Positions 35,431 to 45,724 of a DNA stretch of 64,000 nucleotides are shown here, piece by piece. Every line of letters begins with the position of its first letter. Positions within the stretch are counted from its first letter, which is position 1. The notes beneath the pieces are model-generated. The model ran no database searches. It had not been told where the DNA came from and saw only the letters and a program-made list of their open reading frames with translations. This DNA comes from Shewanella aquimarina (lineage in GTDB: Bacteria > Pseudomonadota > Gammaproteobacteria > Enterobacterales > Shewanellaceae): assembly GCF_023349185.1 (NCBI RefSeq), contig NZ_JAKIKY010000005.1:124001-188000 (forward strand). Direction: 5' to 3'. Both the position numbers and the translations under genes were made by a program.

Positions 35431-36978
35431 GTGAAAAAACTGGCAACTCGTGCACTCGCGCCTTGGCTCACCGCGAGCCTGACGCTTCTCTGCGCCATGC
35501 AGGCCTGGGCCGATAAGGCTGCACCGCTGGCCTTCGTGTCCCAAACAATCGATACCGGTTTTAAACTGACCCATCCGCTGGAGAGTCTGAACCTGCTTGG
35601 TGATGCCAACAAGGAGCTACTGGCGATCGGCGTCGATGATCGCCAGACCAAGTGGCTCGCCGTCTATGGCTTAGATGGCGAAAGCAGCCAGTATCGGCTG
35701 CTGCATAAGCTGCCGCTGCCTGGCGATCTCTATCGATACGATGTGAGTGCCAAGCCACAGCAGGGCAATTCACAGCAGGCTGATGCGCTGCAGTCGGTCT
35801 ATTTCATGTCGCGCGCTCAGCTTTCGGTGCTCAGGGTTAAGGAGCAGGGGCTGATACTTGAGCCATTGTTTGATGTCGCCCCGCTGGTGCTGAAGCCTCG
35901 CATCGAGTTTATTGCGCGCGGCGAGTTTGTTAGGGATCTCAACCGGGATGGCCGTGACGACTTTATCCTGGGTCAGTTTGAGCAGACGCAGCTCTTCCTC
36001 AGCCAGGACGACGGCTGGAAGACCCAGACCCTGGCGATTCAGCCTAAGGTGCTCCTGTATCGCGACGGTGCCCGCTACAGCGAGACCAAGCTCTATTTTG
36101 CCGACATGGATCGCGATGGGCGCGACGATATCATCAAGGTTGGCGAGGGAGAGCTGGAGATCTATGCCCAACACAGGGATGGCCGGTTCGAGACCTACCC
36201 CAGGTTTCAGCCCGTGAGCCAGGCGATCAGTGGCCTGGACTGGTGGGACAGACGCGATGCTTATGGCGAGGCGCTGGATCAGAGCGACCTGGTCTACCGT
36301 AAGGTGGAGGCCCTGCAAGACGTCGACGGTGACGAGGTAGTGGATATGGTGGTGCGCTATACCAAGAGTTCGGGCGTGCTCGATAGGGTTAACGACTATG
36401 AGATCTATCTGGGAGTGAAGGGCGACAAGGGGGTGACTTTCGGCAAACAGCCCCAGAGCGTGATCCGCGGCGATGGTACCCTGACGGGGTTCGAGCTGGT
36501 GGATATCGACCTAGATGGTCGCAGCGAGGTGCTGGTGTCTGGCTTCGATATCGGCCTGTCGCAGATCATCGGCGCCCTGGTGTCGGGCAGTATCGATCAG
36601 GATGTGCACCTGTTTACCATGGACGATAAGCGGCGTTTCGCTGCCAAGCCAAACATGAGCAAGTCGGTGGAGCTGAGTTTCAGCTTGACCTCGGGGCAGA
36701 GCGGCGCGCCCGTGGTAAAGCTTGCGGATATCGATGGCGATAGGCGTCAGGACCTGCTGCTCTCCGATGGTGAAGAGGAGCTGGATCTGTTTCTGGGGAG
36801 TGCCAAGGGGTCGCTGTTCGCTCGCAGGGAGAGCCTGAAGATCGCCCTGCCTAAAGATGGTGACATGCTGAGTAGCGAAGATCTAAATCTGGACGGTAAG
36901 GCAGATCTGCTGATCAAGTATGGCAGGCAGGATAAGCCGGCCTTGCAGAGTCAGTTCTTGGTGATCATGACCCAGTAG
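35431..36978 (+). CDS. Secreted FG-GAP/VCBS-repeat protein
   Basis: A 515-residue exported protein (GTG start; signal ending ALA..MQAWA). It carries about six calcium-binding-like repeats of the FG-GAP/VCBS kind, for example DLNRDGRDDFILG, DMDRDGRDDIIKV, DVDGDEVVDMVV, DIDLDGRSEVLVS, DIDGDRRQDLLLS and DLNLDGKADLLIK. These build a beta-propeller as in integrin alpha chains. No enzyme motif is seen; adhesion or polymer binding is possible. Confidence 0.82.
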   Translation: MKKLATRALAPWLTASLTLLCAMQAWADKAAPLAFVSQTIDTGFKLTHPLESLNLLGDANKELLAIGVDDRQTKWLAVYGLDGESSQYRLLHKLPLPGDLYRYDVSAKPQQGNSQQADALQSVYFMSRAQLSVLRVKEQGLILEPLFDVAPLVLKPRIEFIARGEFVRDLNRDGRDDFILGQFEQTQLFLSQDDGWKTQTLAIQPKVLLYRDGARYSETKLYFADMDRDGRDDIIKVGEGELEIYAQHRDGRFETYPRFQPVSQAISGLDWWDRRDAYGEALDQSDLVYRKVEALQDVDGDEVVDMVVRYTKSSGVLDRVNDYEIYLGVKGDKGVTFGKQPQSVIRGDGTLTGFELVDIDLDGRSEVLVSGFDIGLSQIIGALVSGSIDQDVHLFTMDDKRRFAAKPNMSKSVELSFSLTSGQSGAPVVKLADIDGDRRQDLLLSDGEEELDLFLGSAKGSLFARRESLKIALPKDGDMLSSEDLNLDGKADLLIKYGRQDKPALQSQFLVIMTQ

Positions 36979-37036
36979 TCGCACCCTTGTGTAAATCGCG
37001 CAGAGATACACTTTGTCGCAATTTAGCTGCTTGCCA

Positions 37037-37061
37037 TAACTCACATTACTTCAGTGAGTTA
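37037..37061. terminator. Hairpin after the FG-GAP gene
   Basis: TAACTCAC (37037-37044) and GTGAGTTA (37054-37061) pair perfectly, loop of nine bases. No U-run; a 3'-end hairpin rather than a clear intrinsic terminator. Confidence 0.35.
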
Positions 37062-37142
37062 GCATCTACTAACCGGCGCTGATCATGGAGGGCGGGCTGG
37101 CTTAAGGCTTGTTTCATTTTTCATCGCTACCCTGAGCTCGAA

Positions 37143-37159
37143 GGTGACCTGTGGTCACC
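37143..37159. promoter_or_regulatory. Palindrome upstream of a small membrane-protein gene
   Basis: GGTGACC-TGT-GGTCACC, perfect 7-bp arms, ends 25 bp before the proposed ATG at 37185. It could be an operator or a leader hairpin. Confidence 0.4.
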
Positions 37160-37184
37160 CAGAGACTATGTGAAGGGCTTGTGT

Positions 37185-37397
37185 ATGATAGGTTTTGGCA
37201 GCGCCAGTAGTTCTGCAGGAGCAGATGTCGCCGTAAACATCATCACTTACCTGGGAGCCGGATGCTTGTTGGTAGTGGTCGTAGGGTTTGCAATAGCCCT
37301 GTATCAGGAGTGGCAGGTAGTGCGCCGCTTCGATGCCGAGAAGCAGAGACAGAGATTTTTCGACAGCCTCTCTAATATCACGCCGCGCTCCCGTTAG
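37185..37397 (+). CDS. Small single-span membrane protein (70 aa)
   Basis: ATG 37185 follows AAGGG at a good spacing; a GTG at 37170 is an alternative. Residues ~15-40 (AVNIITYLGAGCLLVVVVGFAIAL in pieces) form one membrane helix, followed by a charged cytoplasmic tail (EWQVVRRFDAEKQRQRFF). I do not recognise it. Its hydrophobic helix and good start signal support a real gene. A 17-bp palindrome lies just upstream. Confidence 0.6.
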   Translation: MIGFGSASSSAGADVAVNIITYLGAGCLLVVVVGFAIALYQEWQVVRRFDAEKQRQRFFDSLSNITPRSR

Positions 37398-37460
37398 CGG
37401 TCTCTTGATTCTTTAAGGGGTTACCTCACTCCTTATCGCCTGGTTCGCGAGAACTGTTCC

Positions 37461-37516
37461 TCGAACCTGGCGACTCGAACCTAGTCGCTCGAACTTGGGC
37501 GCTCGAACTTGGACGC
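37461..37516. repeat. Four tandem 14-bp repeats
   Basis: TCGAACCTGGCGAC, TCGAACCTAGTCGC, TCGAACTTGGGCGC and TCGAACTTGGACGC run without gaps from 37461. The unit length is not a multiple of three and no ORF uses it. Confidence 0.85.
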
Positions 37517-37561
37517 TCTGATATGAGTTGCCCTGACATGAGTTGCTCTGACATGAGTCAC
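37517..37561. repeat. Three tandem 15-bp repeats abutting the 14-bp array
   Basis: TCTGATATGAGTTGC, CCTGACATGAGTTGC and TCTGACATGAGTCAC follow the preceding array directly; a different unit of nearly the same length. Confidence 0.8.
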
Positions 37562-37590
37562 ATCAGGCGAGTAGGCCTAGTTAAGTTGTC

Positions 37591-37845
37591 TTAGTTGAGC
37601 GATAGCCTGGCCTGCTCCGCGACCAGGGCGACAATCTCACGATTGAGGCTGAGCTGCCGTTGTCGGCTCTGATCTATCGCTTCCCTGGCTAGTGCACTTA
37701 GGCAGTCATGGATAGTGCGCGACTGCGAATGACCGCCCAGATGGTGCGGGTAGTACTCCTCTTGATGATTTGGCTCGCCGTCGAATTGCGGCTGCCAAAA
37801 CGCGTCTGTGTCTTTGGTGTGTCTTTGTGTCTCGAGCCTGTACAA
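37591..37845 (-). CDS. Small hypothetical protein (84 aa), TTG start
   Basis: The TTG at 37845 lies seven bases after a perfect AGGAGG (37858-37853), which is strong support for translation. The product is hydrophilic, His/Gln-rich (QRHTKDTDAFWQPQFDG; HHLGGHSQSRTIHD) with a helical C-terminal half (LAREAIDQSRQRQLSLNREIVALV). No family is recognised and no signal peptide or membrane helix is seen. It lies between the tandem repeats and the histidine kinase gene. Confidence 0.6.
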   Translation of the reverse strand: MYRLETQRHTKDTDAFWQPQFDGEPNHQEEYYPHHLGGHSQSRTIHDCLSALAREAIDQSRQRQLSLNREIVALVAEQARLSLN

Positions 37846-37947
37846 GGGAAAGCCTCCTGAGTGCGTGACCGCGTTAGGATAAGCGAAACTTATGCCAATT
37901 AGATGACAGACAGAAACTCAGGCCTGGGGCGTGCTATAACCTGGCTT

Positions 37948-37986
37948 AGCGCCTATGTTGCACCATTAGGGTGCAACATAGGCGCT
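37948..37986 (-). repeat. 17-bp perfect inverted repeat across the kinase stop codon
   Basis: AGCGCCTATGTTGCACC (37948-37964) and its exact complement (37970-37986) flank a five-base loop. The hairpin spans the stop codon (37953-37955) and the last ten sense codons of the histidine kinase gene. No U-run follows. Confidence 0.85.
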
Positions 37987-39227
37987 GGGAAATGCAACCT
38001 GGCGATGCAGCCCGTATCGCAATTGCTGAGGCTAAAACGCCATTGATAACGCTGACACAGGGCCTCGACGATCTCCAGCCCTAGGCCATGGCCCTGGGGG
38101 CGGGTGTCGCTGCTGCTCATGCCGCGGCCCTGATCTTTCACCGAGATCCCCTCGTCGTCGACGCTGATGCTGATGTGGCCGCTGTCGCTGGCGTTGATGG
38201 CGTTATTGAGCAAGTTGATTAGTAACATGCGCAGCACGGCCTCGCTGGGGGCTATCTGCGGCGTGGCATCTAGGGTGAGGCTTAATTGGATCTGTTTCTG
38301 GCTCGCCAGCGGTTCGACCTCGGCAAGGATCTGTTTCAGCTCTTTCTCATGTAGCGGTCTGAGGTCGGGTGAACTCAGCCCTTTTTCCTGTTTTACCAGG
38401 CTCAGCAATGCGTCGATGATGTGCTGCATATTGCTGGCGGCCTTGACGATGCGGCCGCGTTGTCGTTGCATAAACTCGGGTTTGCCTTCCTGCTCGAGCA
38501 GACGGCTGGCGCCCTGAATAATGGTCAGCGGCGTCCTGAGTTCATGACTGGCATAGCGAGAGAAGGCCTGTTCGCGGCGGATCAGCTGGGCGATCTGTTG
38601 CTGATAGTGATTGAGGCTGGCGGTGAGGGCATGAAACTCCTGGGTGGCGTCCTTGGAGACTTGAAAGCTCTGGTTGCCCTTTGAGCCTTCGAGCTGCTCG
38701 CTGATGGCCCGGATAGGAGCGATAAGCCTGCGGGTGAGGATGGTGATGGCAAAGCCAAATAGGGCAAACAACATCAGGGTGACCGCCAGGATAACCAGGC
38801 TGATATTGTTCCATTCGTCGCGGCTCAGCTCTACCTGCTCGGCGTCCATCACCAGAATCAGGGGATGGGTTGCCTTGGTGTCGTCATATTGGCTGCGATA
38901 GATGAAGATATCTTCCTTAAAGGTGTCGTGTAGCTCATCGAGAAAGCCGATGGGGAGATCGGCAATGGTTTGATATTCCTTGGGTAGGGTGTCCGGGTCA
39001 TTATAGGCGACGATCGTGGTGCTTAAGACCAGCGGCGACATGGCGCCCTGTTCGAACGCCGTCTGAGCACTGGGGGCGATCTGTTCCAGGGTGCGGCGGT
39101 TGAGTTCATCTTCGACCCAGTAGAGGATGATGATACTCAAGATATAGAGGATCGCGGCCACCAGAAGGGCGATACTCCCGAAGTAGAAACTGAGTTTACG
39201 AGTCATACTCTTGGCGGTTTTTCGCAC
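37953..39227 (-). CDS. EnvZ/PhoQ-type membrane sensor histidine kinase
   Basis: A 424-residue kinase starting at GTG 39227 (GAGG upstream), 11 bp after the response regulator gene. Two membrane helices (residues ~14-37 and ~143-166) bracket a periplasmic sensor of about 105 residues; a HAMP domain follows (RRLIAPIRAISEQLEG). The H-box is S-R-Y-A-S-H-E-L-R-T-P-L, with N-box NLLNNAINAS and GHGLGLEIV. The signal is unknown. A long hairpin overlaps the 3' end of the gene. Confidence 0.88.
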   Translation of the reverse strand: MRKTAKSMTRKLSFYFGSIALLVAAILYILSIIILYWVEDELNRRTLEQIAPSAQTAFEQGAMSPLVLSTTIVAYNDPDTLPKEYQTIADLPIGFLDELHDTFKEDIFIYRSQYDDTKATHPLILVMDAEQVELSRDEWNNISLVILAVTLMLFALFGFAITILTRRLIAPIRAISEQLEGSKGNQSFQVSKDATQEFHALTASLNHYQQQIAQLIRREQAFSRYASHELRTPLTIIQGASRLLEQEGKPEFMQRQRGRIVKAASNMQHIIDALLSLVKQEKGLSSPDLRPLHEKELKQILAEVEPLASQKQIQLSLTLDATPQIAPSEAVLRMLLINLLNNAINASDSGHISISVDDEGISVKDQGRGMSSSDTRPQGHGLGLEIVEALCQRYQWRFSLSNCDTGCIARLHFPAPMLHPNGAT

Positions 39228-39238
39228 CTGTTGGACCT

Positions 39239-39922
<684 letters not shown>

Positions 39923-39991
39923 GGCTTTTCTCTCGCCGGGTGACTCTATCTATCCTAGCGTGAAAAAGATGTCGTTAACATTGAAATTCAA

Positions 39992-40019
39992 GCGCATCCT
40001 ATTGGGCTTTGGGATGCAC
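39992..40019 (-). terminator. Weak hairpin after mgtE
   Basis: GCATCC (39994-39999) and GGATGC (40012-40017) form a stem 10 bp past the mgtE stop. On the minus strand it is followed by TTGAATTTC, so it is at best a weak terminator. Confidence 0.35.
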
Positions 40020-40026
40020 TCGAGAA

Positions 40027-41394
40027 TCAATTCAGCAGGAACAGGGTGGCGAGGCCGAGGAAGGCGAACAGGCCAATCACATCTGTGACTGTAGTCAGCA
40101 CCATGCCGCCGGCCAGCGCGGGATCGACGTTAAACTTCTTCAGCAGCAGTGGGATACAGGCGCCGGCCAGACCGGCCACCGTCATGTTGATCAGCATGGC
40201 GCCGCCGATCAGTCCGCCCAGGGCGATATCGCCCTTCCATAACCAGACGGCCGCAAACACCAGCAAGGACCAGAGCAGGCCGTTGAGAAAGCCGATAGCC
40301 AGCTCCTTGCCGATCAGCCAGCGGGAGTTACTCTGACCTATCTGTCCCAGGGCGATACCGCGTATCACCAGGGCCAGGGTCTGGTTGCCCGCCACGCCGC
40401 CCATGCTGGGTACTATTGTCATCAAGATGGCGATGGTGGCAAACTGCTCCAGGGTGTTCTCGAACATGTTGCTGACCGAGGCGGCCAGCAGCGCGGCAAA
40501 CAGGTTGATGGTCAGCCAGAGGGAGCGCCTCAGGGTACTCTTGACCACTGGGCCGAAGGTGTCGGTATCGTCATCCATACCCGCCATCCCCATCATGGAG
40601 TGTTCGGCGTCCTCACGGATCACGTCGACGATATCGTCGATGGTGATACGGCCCAGCAGACGATTGGTCTCCTCTTCGACCACGGGCGCCGAGACCCAGT
40701 CATGGCGTTCGAACAACTGGGCGACTTCGCCGTCGTCCATGGCCACGGGGATCCCTTCGAGATCGTCGTTCATGATCTCTCTCACCGAGGCGTTAGGGTC
40801 GCAGGTGAGTAGGTCGGTAATGCGTACGCCGCCCAGCAGGCTGTCGCGCTTGTCCACCACATAGAGGGTATCTGTGGCGTCGGGTAGCTCGCCGCGGATC
40901 CTCAGGTAACGCAGAATCACATCTATGGTGACATCGGGCCGCACGGTCACGGTATCTGTGTTCATGATACTGCCGGCGGTATCTTCCGGATAGGAGAGTG
41001 CCTGCTCCACCCTGGCCCTGTCTTGCGCCGTCATCGACTGCAACACCTGATTGAAGACGCTGTCGGGCAGGCTACGCAGTATGTAGGCCAGATCGTCGGT
41101 GTCCATGCCTTCGGCCGCCTTGGCGACCCGCTCGGGACTCATCTGGGTGATCAGGGTATCTTTGAGCTCTTCACCCAGCTCATCGAGGATCTCCCCCGTG
41201 TGTTGCTGGTCGATCAACTGCCAGAGCACCTGACGGGTGCGCGGCGGCGAAGATTCCAGGATGAAGGCGATATCTGAGGCGGCCATGTCGTGCAGCATGC
41301 TGCGCACATGGACAAACATGCCACTGCCTAAGGCTTGAGTCAGCTGATTAAGGCGTTGATCTGTGGTCTCACTATCTAACACTTCGATCGGCAT
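40027..41394 (-). CDS. mgtE: Magnesium transporter MgtE
   Basis: A 455-residue Mg2+ channel/transporter. Domains in order: N-terminal superhelical domain (~1-135), a pair of CBS domains (~140-265) and five membrane helices (~290-455) with the conserved pore segment GGVAGNQTLALVIRG and PALAGGMVLTTVTDV. The cytoplasmic domains sense Mg2+ and close the pore when it is plentiful. It lies 100 bp downstream of the npr gene on the same strand, and may have its own promoter. Confidence 0.93.
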   Translation of the reverse strand: MPIEVLDSETTDQRLNQLTQALGSGMFVHVRSMLHDMAASDIAFILESSPPRTRQVLWQLIDQQHTGEILDELGEELKDTLITQMSPERVAKAAEGMDTDDLAYILRSLPDSVFNQVLQSMTAQDRARVEQALSYPEDTAGSIMNTDTVTVRPDVTIDVILRYLRIRGELPDATDTLYVVDKRDSLLGGVRITDLLTCDPNASVREIMNDDLEGIPVAMDDGEVAQLFERHDWVSAPVVEEETNRLLGRITIDDIVDVIREDAEHSMMGMAGMDDDTDTFGPVVKSTLRRSLWLTINLFAALLAASVSNMFENTLEQFATIAILMTIVPSMGGVAGNQTLALVIRGIALGQIGQSNSRWLIGKELAIGFLNGLLWSLLVFAAVWLWKGDIALGGLIGGAMLINMTVAGLAGACIPLLLKKFNVDPALAGGMVLTTVTDVIGLFAFLGLATLFLLN

Positions 41395-41494
41395 AGCTCC
41401 TCCTTTGACAGTTGGTTGAACGGCATGGTTGGTAGGCTTGTAAGTCTATGATAAGTATAGGACGGAATTAAGCTGGTACCGGAAAGCGAGCCGA

Positions 41495-41770
41495 TTATAC
41501 GGCCTCATCGAATTTGGCGTCAATAAGGGCGCTGATGGCATCTAGGGCCGCCTGGGCATCTTTGCCTTCGCTGGTGATGGTGATGGTTTTGCCCATGCCG
41601 GTCTCGAGCATCAGGAGGCCGAGTACGCTGGCGGCGGAGGCCTGTTTATCGCCTTGAATTAGGGTGACCTCGGCGTCGAACTTGGCGGCGAGTACCGCCA
41701 GCTTGGTCGCCGCCCTGGCGTGTAGCCCCAGTTTGTTACAGATGGTCAGCTGGCGAGCCAACTTAGTCAT
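41495..41770 (-). CDS. ptsO: NPr, nitrogen-PTS phosphocarrier
   Basis: A 91-residue HPr-like protein. The phospho-accepting His lies in [10 protein letters not shown] and the regulatory Ser region in [17 protein letters not shown]. NPr passes phosphate from EI-Ntr to EIIA-Ntr (PtsN, encoded two genes upstream). Its start overlaps the end of rapZ by eight bases. It ends the rpoN-hpf-ptsN-rapZ-ptsO series. Confidence 0.93.
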   Translation of the reverse strand: MTKLARQLTICNKLGLHARAATKLAVLAAKFDAEVTLIQGDKQASAASVLGLLMLETGMGKTITITSEGKDAQAALDAISALIDAKFDEAV

Positions 41771-42611
41771 GCTTTAGCTCTCTGTGGCGGGCCTGAACCT
41801 TATGCTGGCCCTTGTTAAACAGCTTGGCGAGCTGGTCGGTCACATAGACAGACCTGTGCTGACCGCCGGTGCAGCCGATGGCGATGGTGAGGTAGCTGCG
41901 GTTGTTGCGCTCCAGGTGTGGCAACCAGGTTTCCAGCAGGTTTTCGATCTGCCAGATGAACTTGTTGACCAGTGGCTGCTGGCTGAGAAACTGCTGCACG
42001 GGTTCGTCCAGGCCGGTTAATGGCCTCAGCTCTGGCTCCCAGTGGGGGTTGGGCAGGAAGCGTACGTCGAACATGAAGTCGGCTTCGCTTGGCATACCAT
42101 ATTTAAAGCCGAAAGATTCGAAGTTGATCACCAACTCTTTATCCACAGTACCAAGCAGGATCTCGCGAACCTTGTCGCTTAGCTCATAGATGTTGAGGTT
42201 GGAGGTATCTATGTAGTGATCCACCAGTTTAGCGATGGGATCCAGTAACTTGCCTTCGAGCTGTATCGCCTCCTTGAGGGAGACCTTAGAGCGTGACAGC
42301 GGGTGTAGTCTGCGGGTCTCGCTATAGCGCTTGAGCAGCACGCTGTCGCTGGAATTCAGGAAGAAACTTAAGATTTCGGTATCTTTGGGAAGCTTGGCCA
42401 GCTGCTTTTCCAGCTGGATCTCTTCGCTCGGCATATTGCGCACGTCGACACTGATGGCCACGAGATCGTTGCGTCCCTTGAGCTGCTCCAGCAAGGACTC
42501 CATCATCTGCAGTGGCAGATTATCGACACAGTAATAGCCTAGATCTTCTAAGACCCTAAGCGCGACGGATTTTCCCGATCCTGAGCGTCCTGATACCAAA
42601 ACCAATTTCAT
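41763..42611 (-). CDS. rapZ: RapZ, RNase adaptor / GlcN6P sensor
   Basis: A 282-residue protein with a Walker A motif G-R-S-G-S-G-K-S near the N-terminus, the [11 protein letters not shown] segment and a C-terminal [10 protein letters not shown] motif. In E. coli it binds glucosamine-6-phosphate and directs RNase E to the GlmZ small RNA. Its start overlaps ptsN by four bases. Full length for the family. Confidence 0.94.
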   Translation of the reverse strand: MKLVLVSGRSGSGKSVALRVLEDLGYYCVDNLPLQMMESLLEQLKGRNDLVAISVDVRNMPSEEIQLEKQLAKLPKDTEILSFFLNSSDSVLLKRYSETRRLHPLSRSKVSLKEAIQLEGKLLDPIAKLVDHYIDTSNLNIYELSDKVREILLGTVDKELVINFESFGFKYGMPSEADFMFDVRFLPNPHWEPELRPLTGLDEPVQQFLSQQPLVNKFIWQIENLLETWLPHLERNNRSYLTIAIGCTGGQHRSVYVTDQLAKLFNKGQHKVQARHRELKHD

Positions 42612-43051
42612 TGGGTGATCACCTGATAGAGTTCGGATTCATCTTGGGTCTTTCTTAGCTGCTTAATGATCGCCTTATCATTGAGCTTCTCGGCCATGGC
42701 GGCTAGGGTGCTAAGATGTTGCTCGCATTGATCTGCGGGCACTAATAATGCAAAAAGGATATCGACGGGCTGATTGTCAATGGCATCGAATGCGATTGGT
42801 TCAGCACATTTCACCAGTACGGCCACGGGTTGCTCTATGTTGGTCAGCCGCCCGTGAGGAATCGCGATACCATTGCCTATACCTGTGCTGCCCATTTTCT
42901 CTCGAGCCAGAAGGCTTTCAAAAATTTCTTGAGAGGAGAGGGTGGGGTACTGGACAGCGGCTAAGTCGCTGATAAGCTCCAGTACCTTTTTCTTACTGCC
43001 CGGAGTGGCGCAGGTGGTGCACTCCGGCCGCAGGATGGTACTCAGTTCCAT
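42608..43051 (-). CDS. ptsN: PtsN, EIIA-Ntr
   Basis: A 147-residue PTS IIA-like protein with the phospho-His in G-I-A-I-P-H-G-R. It lacks a sugar-transport partner and acts in regulation of nitrogen, potassium and envelope stress. It follows hpf by two bases and overlaps rapZ by four, so the genes are tightly coupled. Confidence 0.94.
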   Translation of the reverse strand: MELSTILRPECTTCATPGSKKKVLELISDLAAVQYPTLSSQEIFESLLAREKMGSTGIGNGIAIPHGRLTNIEQPVAVLVKCAEPIAFDAIDNQPVDILFALLVPADQCEQHLSTLAAMAEKLNDKAIIKQLRKTQDESELYQVITQ

Positions 43052-43053
43052 CG

Positions 43054-43341
43054 TTAATGTTTAGTAAGCTTCTCTTTGTGTTTAATGACCTGACGATCGA
43101 GTTTGTCAATCAGGGAGTCTATCGCGGCATACATGTCCGCATGTTCGGATGTTGCGAACACTTCTCCGCCGCGGAGATGTAACTTTGCCTCAACCTTCTG
43201 TTGCAACTTTTCGACATTTAATACAACGTGCACATTATTGATCTGATCGAAATGACGTTCAAGCTTTGTGAATTTCTCTTCGATGTAGCTTCGTAGAGAT
43301 TGGGTGATCTCGATATGGTGCCCAGTCAGGTTTATTTGCAT
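43054..43341 (-). CDS. hpf: Ribosome hibernation promoting factor HPF (short form)
   Basis: A 95-residue short HPF/YhbH (MQINLTGHHIEITQSLRSYIEEKF...), lacking the long C-terminal domain of long HPF. It binds the 30S decoding region to promote 100S dimers in stationary phase. It begins 30 bp after rpoN and continues the operon to ptsN. Confidence 0.94.
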   Translation of the reverse strand: MQINLTGHHIEITQSLRSYIEEKFTKLERHFDQINNVHVVLNVEKLQQKVEAKLHLRGGEVFATSEHADMYAAIDSLIDKLDRQVIKHKEKLTKH

Positions 43342-43371
43342 AAAGATAGTCCTCCAGTTTCCAGGTTTGTT

Positions 43372-44859
43372 TTATAAGCTCTTGCGCTGATTCGACGGCG
43401 GTATCAGCATCGCTTCGCGATACTTGGCAATGGTGCGTCTAGCTACCTTGATACCCTGTTCGGCCAAGAGTTGAGCCATCTTGCTGTCGCTCAATGGCTT
43501 TTTCTGGTTTTCCGCAGCAACCAGCTTCTTGATGAAGGCGCGTATTGCTGTTGAAGAGCACTCTCCGCCATCGTCGGTACCGACGTGACTGGAGAAGAAG
43601 TATTTGAGTTCGAAGATCCCTCTCGGGGTATGCATATATTTTTGTGTGGTCACACGTGAGATGGTGGACTCGTGCATCTCCACCGCCTCGGCAATGTCGT
43701 TCAGTACCATGGGCTTCATCGCCTCTTCGCCAAATTCGAAGAAGCCTTGTTGGAAGTCGACGATACAGTTGGTCACCTTGAGCAGGGTCTCGTTGCGGCT
43801 CTCCAGGCTCTTGAGGAACCATTTGGCTTCCTGCAGGTGGCCGCGAATAAACTGGCCATCCGCCTGGCTCTTGGTGCTGCGCGCCATGGCGGCATACTGC
43901 TGATTGACGTTGATCTTGGGCATGCTGTCGGGATTGAGCTCGACTACCCAGCGTCCCTTCTTCTTGGTGACGGTCACATCCGGGATCACATATTCGTCGC
44001 GGCTGGCGGTGATGGCGAGGCCGGGACGGGGGTTGAGTGTCTGGATCAGGGCGATGGCATCCCTTAGGTCATCTTCTTTGAGTTTGGTCTTGCGCATCAG
44101 CAGACGGAAGTCGCGGCCGGCGATGAGGTCCAGATGTTCCTTGATCAGCATGCGGGCGTTGGCAATGTGCGGCGTGTCGTCGCTGTATTGGGCGAGCTGA
44201 ATCGTCAGGCATTCGCTGAGATCCCTTGCTGCCACGCCGATGGGATCGAAGTGTTGTACCCGCTTGAGTACGGCTTCGACCTCGTCGAGTTCGATCTCAG
44301 GATCGCCCATGGCCTCGAGAATATCTTCACAGGTCTGGGTTAGGTAACCACGCTCGTCGATGGCATCTATGATGGCGGTGGCGATGGCCAGATCGTTATC
44401 GGAAAAGGGGGTCAAGTTCTTCTGCCATTCCAGGTGTTCGTAAAGACCTTCGCTGGTCTCGCCCTGAAAAGGCATGTCGTCGTCACGCATGGCGCCCGAG
44501 CTTGAGTTGGGCGAGGCGGTATAGACCTCGTCCCAGGTGGTATCGACCGGCAGCTCGTCTGGCATGGAGTCCTGGGTCAGGGCGTCAGAGGTCTCGACAC
44601 CTGAATTATCCTGGCTCGAATCCAGCTCTATCTTGTCGTCGTACTTGGTGTCGAAGTTGTCGCTGACGGCATCATCTTGCAGCTCGACGTTGGCGCTCTC
44701 CTGCTCTTCGTCCAACTCCAGTAGCGGGTTAGATTCTAATGCCTGCTGGATCTCCTGCTGCAACTCTAATGACGACAACTGCAACAGACGTATGGCCTGT
44801 TGTAGCTGGGGCGTCATGGTGAGATGCTGACCCATTTTGAGCTGAAGTGACGCTTTCAT
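43372..44859 (-). CDS. rpoN: RNA polymerase sigma-54 factor RpoN
   Basis: A 495-residue sigma-54. Region I ([34 protein letters not shown]) binds activator and core; an acidic linker (residues 50-115, rich in D/E/S) follows; the core-binding and helix-turn-helix parts lead to the C-terminal RpoN box [11 protein letters not shown]. It needs AAA+ activators to open promoters. A TATAAT on the minus strand at 44889-44884, about 25 bp upstream, may be its own -10. Confidence 0.95.
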   Translation of the reverse strand: MKASLQLKMGQHLTMTPQLQQAIRLLQLSSLELQQEIQQALESNPLLELDEEQESANVELQDDAVSDNFDTKYDDKIELDSSQDNSGVETSDALTQDSMPDELPVDTTWDEVYTASPNSSSGAMRDDDMPFQGETSEGLYEHLEWQKNLTPFSDNDLAIATAIIDAIDERGYLTQTCEDILEAMGDPEIELDEVEAVLKRVQHFDPIGVAARDLSECLTIQLAQYSDDTPHIANARMLIKEHLDLIAGRDFRLLMRKTKLKEDDLRDAIALIQTLNPRPGLAITASRDEYVIPDVTVTKKKGRWVVELNPDSMPKINVNQQYAAMARSTKSQADGQFIRGHLQEAKWFLKSLESRNETLLKVTNCIVDFQQGFFEFGEEAMKPMVLNDIAEAVEMHESTISRVTTQKYMHTPRGIFELKYFFSSHVGTDDGGECSSTAIRAFIKKLVAAENQKKPLSDSKMAQLLAEQGIKVARRTIAKYREAMLIPPSNQRKSL

Positions 44860-44992
44860 CGTACTGCTATTCCCTTGTTTCTAATTATAAAATGAGAAAG
44901 CTCTGGCTATATGTGCCGGACAAATATATCGAATAGTCGCTAAGGCCACAATCTAAGATAGGTTTTTCTGTGTGGCCCCGTTATAAGATTAA

Positions 44993-45724
44993 CTATAGCT
45001 TGAATTGTTCACCTAAGTACACTGCTCGTACTTGCTGGTTGTCTAAGATTTCGGCGGGTGTGCCCTCGGCGATCAGATTACCATGGCTGACGATGTAGGC
45101 TTTCTCACAGACATCTAGTGTTTCGCGCACATTATGGTCGGTGATCAACACCCCCAGGCCACGATTCTTGAGCTGTTCGATGATCTTCTTGATGTCGATG
45201 ACCGAGATGGGATCGACCCCGGCGAAAGGCTCGTCGAGAAGAATAAACTTAGGGTTGGCGGCCAGCGCCCTGGCGATCTCTACCCGGCGACGTTCACCAC
45301 CAGAGAGTGCCATGCCGTGGCTGTCACGGATGTGGGTGATATGGAACTCTTCCAGCAGGTGTTCCAGCTCCTCTTCACGGCCGTCGTTGTTCAGGTCGCT
45401 GCGGGTCTGCAGTACGGCCATGATGTTGTCGCGTACCGAGAGCTTACGAAAGATGCTGGCTTCCTGAGGCAGATAACCTATGCCCTTGCGGGCGCGCAGA
45501 TGCATGGGATCCAGCGTCAGGTCGTCATCGTCGATAAAGATGCGGCCCTTGTCGCTCTGCACCAATCCGACGACCATATAGAAGGTGGTGGTCTTGCCGG
45601 CGCCGTTTGGCCCCAGCAGGCCGACGATCTGCCCGGTCTTGACCGTGAGGCTCACGTCTTGGACAACGGCACGACTCTTATAGCTCTTGGCGAGGTTCTC
45701 CGCCTTCAAGGTTAGGTGTGTCAT
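44993..45724 (-). CDS. lptB: LptB, LPS-export ABC ATPase
   Basis: A 243-residue ATPase: Walker [10 protein letters not shown], signature L-S-G-G-E-R-R-R, Walker [14 protein letters not shown]. Together with LptFG it extracts lipopolysaccharide from the inner membrane and drives it along LptC-LptA. Its start overlaps the end of lptA by four bases. A 133-bp gap separates it from rpoN. Confidence 0.95.
   Translation of the reverse strand: MTHLTLKAENLAKSYKSRAVVQDVSLTVKTGQIVGLLGPNGAGKTTTFYMVVGLVQSDKGRIFIDDDDLTLDPMHLRARKGIGYLPQEASIFRKLSVRDNIMAVLQTRSDLNNDGREEELEHLLEEFHITHIRDSHGMALSGGERRRVEIARALAANPKFILLDEPFAGVDPISVIDIKKIIEQLKNRGLGVLITDHNVRETLDVCEKAYIVSHGNLIAEGTPAEILDNQQVRAVYLGEQFKL

Noticed and set aside
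37461..37561. CRISPR array
   Set aside because: Units are 14-15 bp with no spacers and no cas genes; these are simple tandem repeats.
44944..44977. GGCCACA/TGTGGCC inverted repeat between lptB and rpoN as a terminator
   Set aside because: Only 7 bp with a 20-base loop and no U-run on the transcribed strand; genes on both sides are likely to be partly co-transcribed.
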